Notes under the pieces: model-generated
The model's database searches: none
What the model saw: only the letters and a program-made list of their open reading frames with translations
What the model was told of the DNA's origin: nothing
Assembly (NCBI GenBank): GCA_006503475.1
Contig: RSEH01000185.1
Coordinates: forward strand, 1-64,000
Length of the DNA: 64,000 bases
Direction: 5' to 3'
From: Stentor roeselii
Lineage: Eukaryota > Ciliophora > Heterotrichea > Heterotrichida > Stentoridae
Made by a program: the position numbers and the translations under genes
Part shown: in pieces, positions 11,112 to 23,415 of the stretch
How the letters are laid out: the number at the start of each line of letters is the position of its first letter
How positions within the stretch are numbered: the stretch's first letter is position 1

Positions 11112-11699
11112 TATTATTACGAGAAGTTTTTAAATTTGATGCAGGTGATGACTATTATGAAGTTTCTTTATGAGATAAGTTTTGTGATTATAAATCCAAA
11201 TTATCTTTTTTCAAAGTTATTTATTTTATAATGATCTTAGAGAAATTTCTTAATGGGATTAAGTTTTGTTATCACCAAATCAAACTCAACATTTCATAAT
11301 TATTTATTATATTATTATTCTAACATACAACTTTAGACTTGGGTAATTTTGTTTAATTGTGTATATATATTCAGATGGAATAAATGATTATATATATGTT
11401 GGTGATTTGAACAACCCTAATACCTTGATTATGATTATATTTAATTTTTATCAGTATGAGTATTATTTAAGGATAAAGACAGGTATAAATAAGCACTAAA
11501 AGTTGAATTTTGAGACGCGTATAACAATCGACAATACTAGTTTATCCAGTTATTTTTCTTCTGGTGGTGAATCTCCTATTTTATGAGGAATTTAGGTTTG
11601 GCCGAGTCCATAATAATAATTATGAACATATTTTCAAATCAAAAATATAAATTTATTGGTGATTTTTAAACTTTGTTACTCTTGTAATCTGCATGTAAA
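11112..11699. other. Upstream region of gene A
   Basis: Strongly AT-rich with short TA runs (for example near 11360 and 11390). No reading frame is seen. Confidence 0.5.
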
Positions 11700-13300
11700 A
11701 AACTAATCAAGTTAATAGTTTTGTAGTGTTTAAGTCTTTATAATAAAAAAAATTATCTTGATTTCAAGAATCTTTCTAATAATTTCAATCTACTTTCTAC
11801 TGAAAAACCTTTTCAAGTTCTTCTCATCAAAAAATTTGAACAAATCCATCGAAATTCAGTCTTTCCCCAAATCCATTCAAAATCTTTCTCCTGAAAGACT
11901 CATTGATATCCTCTCAAATCTTTCAGAAGTCAAACAGGTTTCAAGAATTCGGTAAGTCTCTTAAACCAACTAAGCCCAACCAAAGTCAGACTCAGTGACT
12001 CACCTTGCAAAGTTGGCAGCAAAGATAGATTCTCAAGTCTTACTCGGAGCAGCAAAGAATTTATGCTTCTCGTAATTTCTGGCCTTTTATTCCAAAATGA
12101 GTGAAAATCTTGCTAAGTATATTTCGACAGGTATATAAGTAGTAAATATTTCAAGAAAACTAGAGGATTATCCCACAGCTGAATAATTTTATTGTAACTT
12201 CTGAAAGGTTGAATTTTTTAAGGGACTTGAAGTTAAAGGAATATTTAAGAGTCACTTAGACGACTTCGATGCAACCAGGGACAGGTTGACCAGCCGTTGA
12301 GTATCTTGAGATGTCAAGAAAGACTTTATTGAAGTTCAATGAAGATGAGGACTTTCCATGATACTCATGTCATTTTTTACTAACTTGTAGACCTTTATTG
12401 TTTTTAAATCGAATTCGTCAAAGCGAATGAAAGAATTACAGCTGAGACTATTTTGTTTATAAAAATGATAAAGTCAATTGAGAAGTTTTCGCCAAATGCA
12501 TGCAAAGCTATGCAAGATTAACTTTCATTTATCAGTAATTCAAGAAATTTTCAATTTGATTTAAATGTTCAGGAGGTTTTTTTAATACCAAAGTCCAGAC
12601 TCAGATTATTTCTAACTTTAATCAACCGTTGAAGATAAAATGTTTGATATTGGAAAAGATTATAAAATTGTTTCAAGGTGTTGCAGGATATTTTTGACTC
12701 TTTATTGAAAAATATTAGGGAAGAGACTCAAATCAGTTCTCAGGCTAATGGCTTTGTTGCTCAAAAGTTCCTATAAAAAAATAAGTTTAAGGGGGTTTTT
12801 GTGCATGCGGAGCAGGCTCTTGATATACAGAAAAAAATCAATGAAACTGGGCAGATACTTGCTTTGAATTTATTGGCTTCTATCTACTTGAAAATAGGTG
12901 ATTTAGAACCGGCTAAAGAGTTTTAAAAAAGGTAACGAATTTATTGATGGTTGCAAAATGATGAACTGGAAAATATGCATCAAAAGAACCTCGCCAATAT
13001 CTACCTTTTTACTTGACACATGTTTCAGCACCAAAGAAATGAAGTTTAATGTTAAAAATAATACTCAGCTTATAAGATTAATTCAAAAACTATCAATACT
13101 TGTTGGGTAGCTTTCTTGAAATTTATTCCAGTCGCTATAATCTTTAAATCATTTGATTTCGATCTCAACTTGCAAGAGATAAGCTATAAAGATAAAGTTC
13201 AAATAACTAAATATCCACTTTAAGTCCTTCCAAAATTAATAAAAATAAACTGATTCCGTTTTCACAAAACTAATACAACCATAATAAGTTCTATGAAAAT
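11700..13300 (+). pseudogene. Decayed gene with a TPR-like segment
   Basis: Several + strand stretches look like former coding DNA (11758-11955, about 12000-12060 and 12750-13230). The clearest, near 12800-12930, reads as a TPR-type helix pair (AEQALDIQKKINETG, then ALNLLASIYLKIGDLEPAKEF), fitting the A-x-x-x-L-x-x-Y...G pattern. Stops of all three kinds and frame changes interrupt it, so no product is expected. It lies between the divergent family members A and B. Confidence 0.55.
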
Positions 13301-13975
13301 TATTCTAAATTCTTTGATTTTGTTCTTTAAACTATAAAAGTTGAATTAACAAACTAATTCTCAGCATCAAGTAAAGACTGCAATCAGAAATGAAAAATTC
13401 AGACTCATTTGGATTTACGAATTCTTCAAAATGACTCTTACCTGTCTTGAATGTTATCTTGGATATTCATATGATTAAAGTAATCATTGTTTGCCAAGGT
13501 TGATGATAAGTTTTTCGAAATACCCAGTCTGTGGAAAAGACAAAGATTCTCTTAATTTTTTATAATCCCTGAAAAATTAACCGCATGGTTAGATGGAGAT
13601 CTTGTTGATAAAATTTATAAATCGATTTTTGAGATCTTTTTAAAAATGAAGCTTTAGGACTTGCTCTGATTCGAGCTTCATCTCAATATCAAGATGAGTT
13701 TGTTAAGTTATCAATTCTTAGGGAAAAATTTAATTTCTAGAGATTTTAAAGGAATATTAATATGAATCGAGAATTAACTGAGAGAGAATACCTCGGGTTC
13801 GATTTTCAAGATATCATAAAATATAATAATAATGCATTTTCATATAATAAATTCTCATAATAATTCAACAAATCATTTGAGTTTTGCCTTAAGAGTGGCA
13901 ACCTTCAAAATAAGACTGATAAATATCTGAAATCAAACAAATTTTATGTAATCCTTTCTAATAAATATAGCTTTG
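13301..13975. other. Upstream region of gene B, probably decayed coding DNA
   Basis: Short protein-like pieces can be read on the + strand (for example around 13560-13740), but none is longer than about 30 codons and the frame changes. I recognise no domain. AT-rich DNA precedes the ATG at 13976. Confidence 0.4.
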
Positions 13976-16900
13976 ATGAAAATTTACTATTTCGTCGTTC
14001 TTTTAGCCTTAAAGCAAGTCTCAGGAAACAAATACTGCTTAGACGGATGCAAATCATGCTCATCAGGTTTTAACTTCTTATCAGTTAGCTGCCTTAACCA
14101 TTGTCCTTCTGGCTACTACCTGTTTAATAATACCTGCAAAGCGAATCAAAGTCAGGAACTCTTTACAATAGACTTTGCCTTATTCAGAAACTTTGACTCT
14201 TACTCAATAGGAACCTTTTCTCACCCAGAAAATTACAAGTTCGCCAATGAATCAAAAAGTACTCCAATCCCGACTTTAGACAGGGGCTTTTATTTCTTCT
14301 CTAGTTCCTTTTTAGCATCGAATACGTCTTGGATTCTCGGTCCCCGGTTCTGTTTGGGGATAGTTTATCGAGTTCTTGGCCCAGGAACAATATTTATTAT
14401 CATGAATGATACCAAGGTTTACTTCGAAATGAAGTTTGATGGAACTACAATTTATCAATATTCCTATACTGATGGAGTAAGTGATTATGAAGAAGCGCAT
14501 ACCTATTCACATTTAGGTACCTGGGTCATCGTAAACTTTGTATTAACCCAACAACTTAACTATCTTTCCATATCTTTCCCGGGCTTTTCAAGAAACTATC
14601 CCAACAGGGAGTTCAGAATGGACTCAAATGAATCAATATTTATAATCGGCTCTCCAAATAACTCAAGCTTCACAGGTTTTATTTCTTATTTATCAATCAG
14701 CAACTCAAATGCCTGTCGAACTAAGACATTTCAATCAAACGACTGCTTAATCAACCAATACTATTCTGAAAACAGTTGTTATACCTGCTTAGATTCCTGT
14801 TCTTCATTACCACATTGTATTCGTGAAGGCTGTAACTTTTGCTATTCTACAAACTGTTCGAGTTGTGCAGGGTACCTTCTAGACACCTGCCAACAATGTT
14901 CGAACACTTCCCTTGATGCTTGCAGTCTAGGAAAGAACTGTTTAACCGGAAGTGGATTCAACTGCAGTGTATGCCTCGAGGACTATGTCTTAATTAACGG
15001 GCTTTGTGTATCTCCCCCTACTAACTCCTCTGAGATCACTTTGAGATTAGATTGTTTCTCAATGTATCAAGGTTTGTACTTCCAAAGTGGCAATAACGCT
15101 TCGACTTACTCACCTTTTAATAACCCAGAGACAGATGATCCTGTAGCTTTGAATAACCGAGGATACTGGTTTCATAATATTCAGTTCATGAAAGCAGATA
15201 ATTTTACTTTGAACTATTCCTTCACAGTTGGTCTCTGGGCTTATACTCATTCTTCTACTCTTATTTCATGCAATAAATTAACCCTCATGACTGACGGCTC
15301 GTTTGTCCTTTCTTTGCATAACTATGAAAACTCTTTCAAGGAAAATGTTGATGGAGATTGTTATTCGGCGACTTGGAGGGTTATTGGAATGATTGTTGAT
15401 TTTTATAACTATTCAACTCACATAAGTTTAGTGTGTGGCTTGAAGATCACTAAAATACAAAGCATCTCCGGATATGCTTTTTATGACAGTCCAGGTGAAT
15501 TCATGATTATTTCAAAGTATTCATCAAATTTTATCTACAGAGTTATTATTCGGCAGTTTGCTTTTTATGATCTTAGCAATTTTTTGATAGCTTGCTCAAT
15601 TGCTAATGATAAAAGTTGTTTAGGACCCTTGAGCCATTTACAATATATTAATATTTTCACACACAAAACAATGACTTGTCATTCTTCATGTACCAAAGGA
15701 TGCTCTACCTGGGGAAGTTGCAACAAGTGTAAAAGTATCATGTGCCCAGTTTGCGACAGTTTTGATAACAATTGTGATGAAGACTTGTCTATTTCACCCT
15801 GTGCTGCAGGATATAATCTTTCGGAAGATAATCGAAGCTGCTGCGCATTCGGGTGTTCTATCTGTCATGGAGATACAACAGATCAGTGCTCCAAGTGCAT
15901 ACCTGACTATTTTCAAGTAGGGAGTTTATGTACGAAAAACTGTCCATCAGGATTTACTTTAAATGGAAATATTTGCTCATACCCACTCAACCAAAGCACT
16001 CTAAACATAACCTTTAACAAGATAGTTGACTCTTTCAATGATTCCTTCAACAACCAGTTTTTCACAGGGAAAGATCAAAACTTTTACCCGAACCTAACCT
16101 TAAACGACCCGATCCCTTCTCAATCAAGAGGTTTTTATTTCAAGAACTCCTCTTTTATCGATACTTCAAACTTTTCAATTCCAATAAACTTCTCAATCTC
16201 CTTCTGGCTTCGACAGTCTTCAATAGGGACATTACTAAGAAAAGGTCAATTAACTCTAACTCCAAATACCTTCACTTACTCCTCTAGGGTGTACTCTATT
16301 GAAAAAATTCCAGATAATGCTTGGTGTGTCGTAGATTTCATAGGAGTCGTCCTTTATGATATTTATCGCGTCCGTATTCGGGTAATTTCCTTTTCTGAAA
16401 AATATTTTGACACAAACTTGAATTTTGAAGACCCTTTTTCACCGATTCGAATAGGCGCTGAGTCGAATGGCTTTGTTGGGTTCATCTGGAGATTCGTTGT
16501 TTTTTATGGAAGTATTCCTCAAACTGGACCTGTTATCTGTTCTCAGAATATTAAAACTGAATGTCTTTGGGACTGCTCTCTCAATAGTTTCTTTTTTAAT
16601 GGTACTTGTCGAAGTTGTTTGAATTCTTGCAGTGAAGGATGCGTTAGAAGTTCGGATTGCAACTTGTGCCTTGATCATAAGTGTTTTGAATGTCTGGAAT
16701 TTGATAATAACTGTAAAACTTGCACTGCCAATGCGACAAAAAATACTTTTTGTGAATGCGATATTGGGTTATACTGGGATATTTCTAAATTAAAGTGCCT
16801 GGAATGTATGGATCACTGTGCTGAATGCCAAACTAAAGAAATCTGCACAAGATGTGATCAAAATTTTACTTTTAATGGGTCTATGTGTGTTTGTAATCCA

Positions 16901-19837
16901 GGTTTATATTTTTCTGATGGAGAATGCTGGCCTTGCAATATCTCTTGCTCTACTTGTTTTGGACCCTTTCATAACAATTGTGAATCATGCTCAAAAGTTC
17001 AGTATTTGGCTAATAGTACATGTTTCTGCTCTGAAAGATTTTACTTATTAGGACCCAATTGTTACGACTGTCCTCAAGATTGCCTTTTCTGTGAAAATTC
17101 TTTAAAATGTTTAGTTTGTGATGAAAGTTTTTTGATTCTCGACAACTTTTGTGTTTGCCCTGACAGAACCTTCAAAGGTTATAAATCTCTTTTAAGCAGA
17201 TGCTTGTCTTGTCATGATTCATGTTTCAACTGCTTTGATTCCAATTATTTTTCATGCAACTCCTGTGAAAAATCTTTATTAAATGGAATTTGTTATGAAA
17301 TATGTCCAGTCGGTTTCTCAGCTGATAAAGGTTTTTGTGTGTTAAAAGACGTTCTAGCTTTAAAATTTCAATTTGATTCTGATTTTCCTTTACTTGAAAA
17401 AATCACCAAAACTATATCAACATTATCTTGCAAACCTTCAAAAGCTGACCCTTTCCAATTGTATCAAAGAGGCTTGTTTTTTCCAGAATATTCATCTTGT
17501 ATCGAGTATAAAAATAAAAAACGTCCTTTACTACCTCCAGTCTTCTCATTTTCGTTTTGGCTTAAAGTTATGATGAACTCTGAAGTTTTTTCATTTAAAA
17601 CTTCAGAAACATTTGGCTTTGTTTTTGAAGTATCGAGTAAATCATGTTTACATCTTTTTCTTGATAATCAGAACTTTAATCTATGCATTGAAGAAAAGAA
17701 AAATGATTGGAATCATTTTTTGTTCACTCTGGCAAATGACTCGTTTTATATAATAACAGGAAAGGTAAACAATGAGCAATTGACTCAAGAGATTCTTTCT
17801 TATCTTCCTTATAAAGACTTCCCAGGTTCACTTCTAATATTCGGAAGTCATTCAGATCAAAAATTTGTCGGTTTTTTATTTTCTTTCGAAATTTTCACTT
17901 CAGAGCCAGAGTATTTAGAAATAGCAAAAATAGGAATAAATTGTCCTTATTTCCCTTTGGTTTCAAGTGAGTGTCTAAGTACCTGTGGACCATATCAGTA
18001 CGAAAATGATAAAATATGTGATGACTGCGATAAACAATGCATATTTGGCTGTTTAAACTCATCAAGTTGCATTGATTGCTCAAATCCTCCCTGTGATATC
18101 TGCAACAACTTAAATCCTGAATCATGCTACAGTTGTCAGGCACCTTTTGAGTTATCTAAAGGAAAATGCAAAAGTTGTCATTCTACAGAGTACTATTCAA
18201 TGATCTCTGAAAAATGTGAAACTTGTCCTACTCTTTGTCTTTCATGTTCAAGTAACTCAATTTGCTCTTCTTGTATCAGTGAAAGTCATCTTTTGAATAA
18301 CTCAACATGTGAATGCCTTTTCGGTTACTTCTTAGAATATGACAAATGTTCAAAGCTTTACTTTAAGTTAGGCATTCAAGTGTCTACTTCAAATTTGATA
18401 AATTTGATATTCAGCGAGGCTCTTAGACCTTTACTTAAATCAAAAGATATGATCATCATTGTCAACTCTACAGAAGTAACTTTTCAAATGAATAGTACAA
18501 ACTCTTCTTATTATACTATAGAAATTTTAATTCCAGATAAGTTGAAATCATTGAGCAATTTAAAGGCTGTCTTGAAATTCATTGAAAATATTACTTCGGT
18601 CAATGGTGCCAACCTTGAAAAGTCGTTTTATGGATTCGGACTGTTTGATATCGTTGCTGAAGAGGATGTTCAAGTATTAAACGACCTGCAAGAGACTGGC
18701 AAGACAGTCACAACTGCATCTGCCGCAGCAGCTTTAGCTTCAGGTGCTATTTTAATGAACCCGACAATGATTTTTAACCTTTTAAGTCTCGTGGAGATGT
18801 TTTCCTATGCTTTGTTGTTTGATCTTGAGTTTCATTCAAAATTCATAGATTTTGTTGTCAGTTTGAAAAAATCTTCAAAACTTCCAAGTCTTCACATATC
18901 TTTTAAAAGAAAAGAAAGAAAACTTCCGAAAAAGTATGAAACTTATGGAATAAGCTCAAGTCTTTTAGTGATTAACGCAGGGTATTTGATTCTTATTTTA
19001 TTTTTAATGGGGTTGATTTCTATTATTTCTCATTTTGGAACATACTTTAAGTTTGAAAGAGCGAAGAAAATTGCTCAGAAAATTAAAGAAACCATTTATT
19101 TTTCATGGTTTAACAGAATGTGTATTCAATCATGCTTTGATTTGAGTGTTTACTTACTGATCAGTTTAGTGCATTCTGATTTTAGTGATTGGGTTTCTGG
19201 AGTTGATGTTTTTTTCTGTTGTGTTGTTTTTGTAAGAATTATTTAGCTTTTCATGGTCTTTTGTGTATTTATTCAATTCTACTGTGCACTTGAATTAAAG
19301 TTTCCAGTTGATGATCCACAGTTAAAAGAACGATTTCCTTACTTTTTTAAGCTTTTCGAAGAATTTGATTGTGCAAGCTGGAACAAGTGCATGTTTTCAG
19401 TGATTTATATAATAAGAAGAGTTTTCTTGTCTGTGAGTATCATATACTTGAATGGCATCTTTCAGCTGACTATCGGGATTTCCTTTTGTTTAATGGTAAA
19501 TTAAATTCAGAATATTTTTTACCTTCTTTTGGTCAGGCCATTTAAACAAGTTTCAGAGAATTACATATTTTTTTTTAATGAAATCTTGCTGCTTGTGTTT
19601 TATCTAGGATTGATCATTAGAGAACTAGGACTTATGGAGGTAAAATTAGAAGGTATCGCTGTTTTCGGAATTAGGAATATTATTATCACCTTGGGGTTTA
19701 ATTTATTATCGAATGTGATGAAGATCGTTCAAAAAATTGTTTCTTTTATTAGAGATAAGTGCAAGTCTCGAATTTCGAAAGTGGCGGCTTTGAATCAAAC
19801 AACAACTTCTAATCAGATTGAAAAATATTTTGAGTAA
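13976..19837 (+). CDS. Family member B: giant LamG / Cys-rich / polytopic membrane protein, three exons
   Basis: About 1943 aa after removal of two 15-nt introns (19232-19246 and 19496-19510), each in phase 0 and each carrying an in-frame stop if read through. The first real ATG is at 13976, giving a signal peptide MKIYYFVVLLALKQVSG. The layout matches A: an N-terminal Cys knot, four LamG-like segments (roughly residues 50-250, 350-550, 670-870, 1120-1320) separated by Cys-rich blocks, a beta-rich domain near 1460-1560, then an Ala-rich segment and the polytopic region. The short tail ends KYFE. A and B form a four-LamG subfamily in head-to-head orientation. Role inferred only: a large surface receptor or channel-like protein. 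Confidence 0.88.
19232..19246 (+). other. 15-nt intron 1 of gene B
   Basis: GTAAGAATTATTTAG, phase 0, ending in a TAG that would truncate the protein. Removing it joins ..CCVVF to LFMVFC.. in the same frame and restores the membrane region seen in the paralogues. Confidence 0.93.
19496..19510 (+). other. 15-nt intron 2 of gene B
   Basis: GTAAATTAAATTCAG, phase 0, with an in-frame TAA. Splicing joins SFCLM to NIFYLL, matching the intron site in A, D and E. Confidence 0.93.
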
Positions 19838-20135
19838 TTAGATAGGATTAGAATAGCTTAATATGATGCAAATAGTATATTCTTCAAATACAAAATTAAA
19901 GTAGTTACCTTAGCAAGAGTAGATGATGTATATAAGGTACAATTACATATTCATTTAAATAATAGACAGTAAATTGAACAATCTCCAAGAATTGAGGATT
20001 TTCTTAATCAAGAAAAAGATTTCAGAGTAAAAGAGATGAGGCCTTGGAATATTTTTGTGGAGTAATAATTAGACAGTGTAATATCTGATCCTAAAGAAGA
20101 CTTTTCTGTTATTCATCTTTAATCAGTAGATAATA
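19838..20135. other. Intergenic, possibly decayed coding DNA
   Basis: In the frame of gene B the sequence past its stop remains protein-like (for example QSPRIEDFLNQEKDFRV near 19980) but contains five TAA codons before a TGA. The stop at 19835-19837 fits the C-termini of the paralogues, so I do not extend gene B. Confidence 0.4.
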
Positions 20136-21566
20136 ATGAAGCAGAGCTATACCGGGGATGACTCAATTGTTTTGACAATAGAGAAAAACATAAACGGCTC
20201 ATTAGTAATAAACTTCGACGAGAATAAGTTTGAAAAGCCCCAAGGTGAATCATCTTTGCGATACAAGGGTTTGGAAACCAAGGACAGAGGCCATCTCCAA
20301 GAAGAAATTTGTAAAAGAGTCAACATCATCGACGAAAAAATCGAGAAAAACATAATTCAAAACATCGAAAATCAATTCAAAGTGCACGAAGAACTAACCA
20401 AATCACAACATCAAGAAATCCAGAACAGTACTGAAAAGATCCAAAATCAATTGAAAGAACTCGATGAGTCACTAAATTCAAAACTTCACGAAAGCAAATT
20501 AAGTTCTCAAAACCTCCAAAATCAAATCACTGAATTGAAAGATTTTACCATATCAAAATATGAAGAAAACTTCAACAGTCAAAAAGAAATTCAAGAAAAA
20601 CTCAATTTTATCTTAGAAAAGCTTATTATTCTAACGCCAAGTGACAAGTCAATAAAAGTTCATTCACTTCATCCAGAACCAGTTCCTGAGTTAAATTCAG
20701 AAATCAACAAATATCTAAGACTTGATCAAATAAATACAAGTATAAGTGATGAGCTTTTCAAAACTATAAATGAAAGAGAAACTTGCATTAGAATTCATTC
20801 GAATCACGATATCAAGGAAATTATTGAAACTGCAAAAGCTTCAATGCAGAAAAAAAATAATATTGAACACTTCTCTGAATTGAATTTCCATATCAACCAG
20901 ATTGAATCAATTAATAACAAGATAAATGAACTTACTTTAAGTTACGATAAAAAACTTGAGAAAAAAGAAGAAGAGGTTAAAAACTTAGAGGTTTCATTAT
21001 ATAATTTGAGAAGAGACTCTGAAAGACTTAAAGAAGATTTTAATAGTCTTCAAAATTCATCTTTTCAATATGAAAGCTTTTGTCAAAGTCTCAAAGAACA
21101 GTCGATGAGAATGGAAAGTATGGGAAAAAATATTGAAAACATGTATAAAGACTTCAAAATTGGTCAATCAATTGATTTAAGAGGTTCAAGATATTCCCCA
21201 GAAGCAAGTTTTCAACATTCTTTAGAATATTCTCAATTTCTATCAAATTTTGAAGCTAAATTCAATTTGAAAGTCTTTTCAGAATTCGAAGTTTTCAAAG
21301 TAAATATTTCTGAAAGTTTACAAGTTCATCAAGAAATTATTAAAGAAAAAGTTAAAAAAATTCAAGGAAACTTTGAAAAACTTGAAAATAAATTCGAAGA
21401 ATTTTTTAAAAATGCCTCATTTAAGTCAAATTATACAATGGAGAATCATATTGTAGGAGAAATTTTGGATGAAATTGAAAAATTAGAACCTATGAATGTT
21501 AGGACGGATAGATTTGACCAGGTTTATAATAATTACGAAAAATTTGCAAAAGAATTCGATACTTAG
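20136..21566 (+). CDS. Coiled-coil protein (476 aa), unrecognised
   Basis: An intact ORF rich in Glu, Lys, Gln, Asn and Ser. After a short beta-like N-terminus (about residues 1-50) nearly the whole protein is predicted coiled coil by heptad spacing of Leu/Ile/Phe, strongest at about 50-165 and 255-335. Another helical stretch precedes the C-terminus. There is no signal peptide, TM segment or catalytic motif, so it is probably a cytoskeletal or scaffold protein. The ATG follows AGATAATA. It sits just downstream of gene B on the same strand. Confidence 0.75.
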   Translation: MKQSYTGDDSIVLTIEKNINGSLVINFDENKFEKPQGESSLRYKGLETKDRGHLQEEICKRVNIIDEKIEKNIIQNIENQFKVHEELTKSQHQEIQNSTEKIQNQLKELDESLNSKLHESKLSSQNLQNQITELKDFTISKYEENFNSQKEIQEKLNFILEKLIILTPSDKSIKVHSLHPEPVPELNSEINKYLRLDQINTSISDELFKTINERETCIRIHSNHDIKEIIETAKASMQKKNNIEHFSELNFHINQIESINNKINELTLSYDKKLEKKEEEVKNLEVSLYNLRRDSERLKEDFNSLQNSSFQYESFCQSLKEQSMRMESMGKNIENMYKDFKIGQSIDLRGSRYSPEASFQHSLEYSQFLSNFEAKFNLKVFSEFEVFKVNISESLQVHQEIIKEKVKKIQGNFEKLENKFEEFFKNASFKSNYTMENHIVGEILDEIEKLEPMNVRTDRFDQVYNNYEKFAKEFDT

Positions 21567-22035
21567 TTCTAGGAAATAATTAGATTAATTAGGATTTTAG
21601 CTCAGGCGGATGAATTAATGATTTATGATAATTAGATCTTTGGTATTATATGAAAAATATTATTTTTAGCTATTGTTTCTTTGGTTTTTTAATATTTGGA
21701 GAAGTTTGATTTGGCAAATTTTATGATCTTTATTTTTGGTTTATATAATAACAGAGCAATAAACATTAAGATATTTCAATCAAATAGGTATTCTTTATTC
21801 GTAAATATCCAGTAAAATATGATTCAAATATTTTGATTTTTAATCTAGAATTTCAGTGCCGAATAATCCCGAAATAACTCCTCGCGCCAAATAAATTAAT
21901 TCTTGTAAAACTCAAGCCCAACCCTTCTCAATAAAATAAACTTCACATCATCAAGCATACATCATCCTCCAAATTCTTGAAAATGAAAAAGTAACCGACA
22001 TCAACATATGAATGAAATAAAATTTGATTATAAAA
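21567..22035. other. Intergenic
   Basis: AT-rich; no frame or repeat recognised. The start of the next gene is marked by GATTATAAAA immediately before the ATG at 22036. Confidence 0.5.
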
Positions 22036-23238
22036 ATGAACTCTGGGATTGTAATAGGGAGATTCGATTTTCGAACTTGGAACATGATCTTTATATTTTT
22101 TATTTTATTACTTCTTTCACTTATTCTTTGCTGTTTATGCAATCCCAAATGGATTTATTCAGATTTAAAAGTCAAGGTCCTTCTCGATGATAGAAATATT
22201 GATTTTTCCGAACTTGAATGTGGACTTCTTTACTGTTTTAACCCTAAATTTATTAGTTATACAGAAATTTCTAAAAAGATAAAACTTGAAAAAAACTCAG
22301 AATCTGAAAATAAAACAAAAAAATCTTTAAAAAATGTAAAACCCTTGAAAGAAATGCTAACTCGTCTTAACAGAAGTGGCAAAATTGCTGTCATTTTTTT
22401 TAGTCTTTGTTTATTTACCCTTGTTTTATGGTTTTCAGCTTTGATTCTCCTTCTGAAGAATTTTAATGTTTATTGTTACTCCTGGACCTCTGGTGTTTCT
22501 TCATGTGCATTTTTTTTGGCAGGATCACTTTGCTGGTTCATTTTATCTCCTTCAAATTTTAAATCATGCAGTTCTTTATCCGAAAAAGACTCATCTGTTA
22601 ATACTTGTTCATCAACAGGACCAGTTCTTTCCATAATAATTTCATTACTTTTTCCTGTTATTATAACTTTATTTCTTGTTACTTCAATAATAGCTTTTAG
22701 AAAGAAAAAATTTTGTATAAGTCCTGAACAAAATAGACAAATAACTGTATCGATTCCAACTTTAGAAAATAACTGCGAGTACCGAAACCCGGAGTCTCCA
22801 GTTAGATGTGAGAGCCCTGAAATCCAAATTAAATCTTTTTATAGGGGAAGGGGAAACTTTTCTTTATATGAACCATGCTATAATGAAGTGTACAATGATT
22901 CTCAATACCATCATCAATATAAAGAGTCTGGGGGTGACAGCAAAGATTCAATTTTCGATAAAAACAATAAAGATCATTTAAATGATGAATTAGAAAATAT
23001 TCCTGAATTTCAAATCATTTCAAATCAAAATATTATCAAATTCAATTATTCTGAAGATAATCAAGAAAGTAATTTTAAAAGTTCTTCAATTATTAATTCA
23101 CAGTTTATCACTGAATCAGATTGTATTCAATTTTATAGTTGTGATAAAGCAGGCCAGAATGAGGACGAGGTTATTATTTTTGATTATGATGAAATTCTTA
23201 AAGATAATGAAAAGAGCAAAGATCGATTTGATAATTAA
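22036..23238 (+). CDS. Four-transmembrane protein with acidic tail (about 400 aa), unrecognised
   Basis: I place the start at 22036, the first ATG (MNSGIVIG..), preceded directly by TATAAAA. Hydrophobic segments lie at about residues 17-38, 117-140, 150-172 and 200-223, with a Cys-rich, Ser-rich loop between the last two. From about 230 to the end the protein is hydrophilic, rich in Asp, Glu, Ser and Asn, with YNDSQYHHQY and similar aromatic motifs, and is probably cytoplasmic. The four-TM plan with Cys in a short loop recalls tetraspan proteins in general, but I see no tetraspanin CCG or claudin signature. Function unknown. Confidence 0.75.
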   Translation: MNSGIVIGRFDFRTWNMIFIFFILLLLSLILCCLCNPKWIYSDLKVKVLLDDRNIDFSELECGLLYCFNPKFISYTEISKKIKLEKNSESENKTKKSLKNVKPLKEMLTRLNRSGKIAVIFFSLCLFTLVLWFSALILLLKNFNVYCYSWTSGVSSCAFFLAGSLCWFILSPSNFKSCSSLSEKDSSVNTCSSTGPVLSIIISLLFPVIITLFLVTSIIAFRKKKFCISPEQNRQITVSIPTLENNCEYRNPESPVRCESPEIQIKSFYRGRGNFSLYEPCYNEVYNDSQYHHQYKESGGDSKDSIFDKNNKDHLNDELENIPEFQIISNQNIIKFNYSEDNQESNFKSSSIINSQFITESDCIQFYSCDKAGQNEDEVIIFDYDEILKDNEKSKDRFDN

Positions 23239-23415
23239 AGATAGGATGAAGTAGTTTAGGTAATATGGAAGAGATTTACAACTTAAGTTCTTATATGCGA
23301 ATAATAAATATATAAGATAAGTAACATATGCTGTTTTCGTTTCATAAGTATTATTCCAGGTTACTTTATTACTTTTAAATAGATATTAAGGTACTTAAAC
23401 TAATTTTGATGTCGA

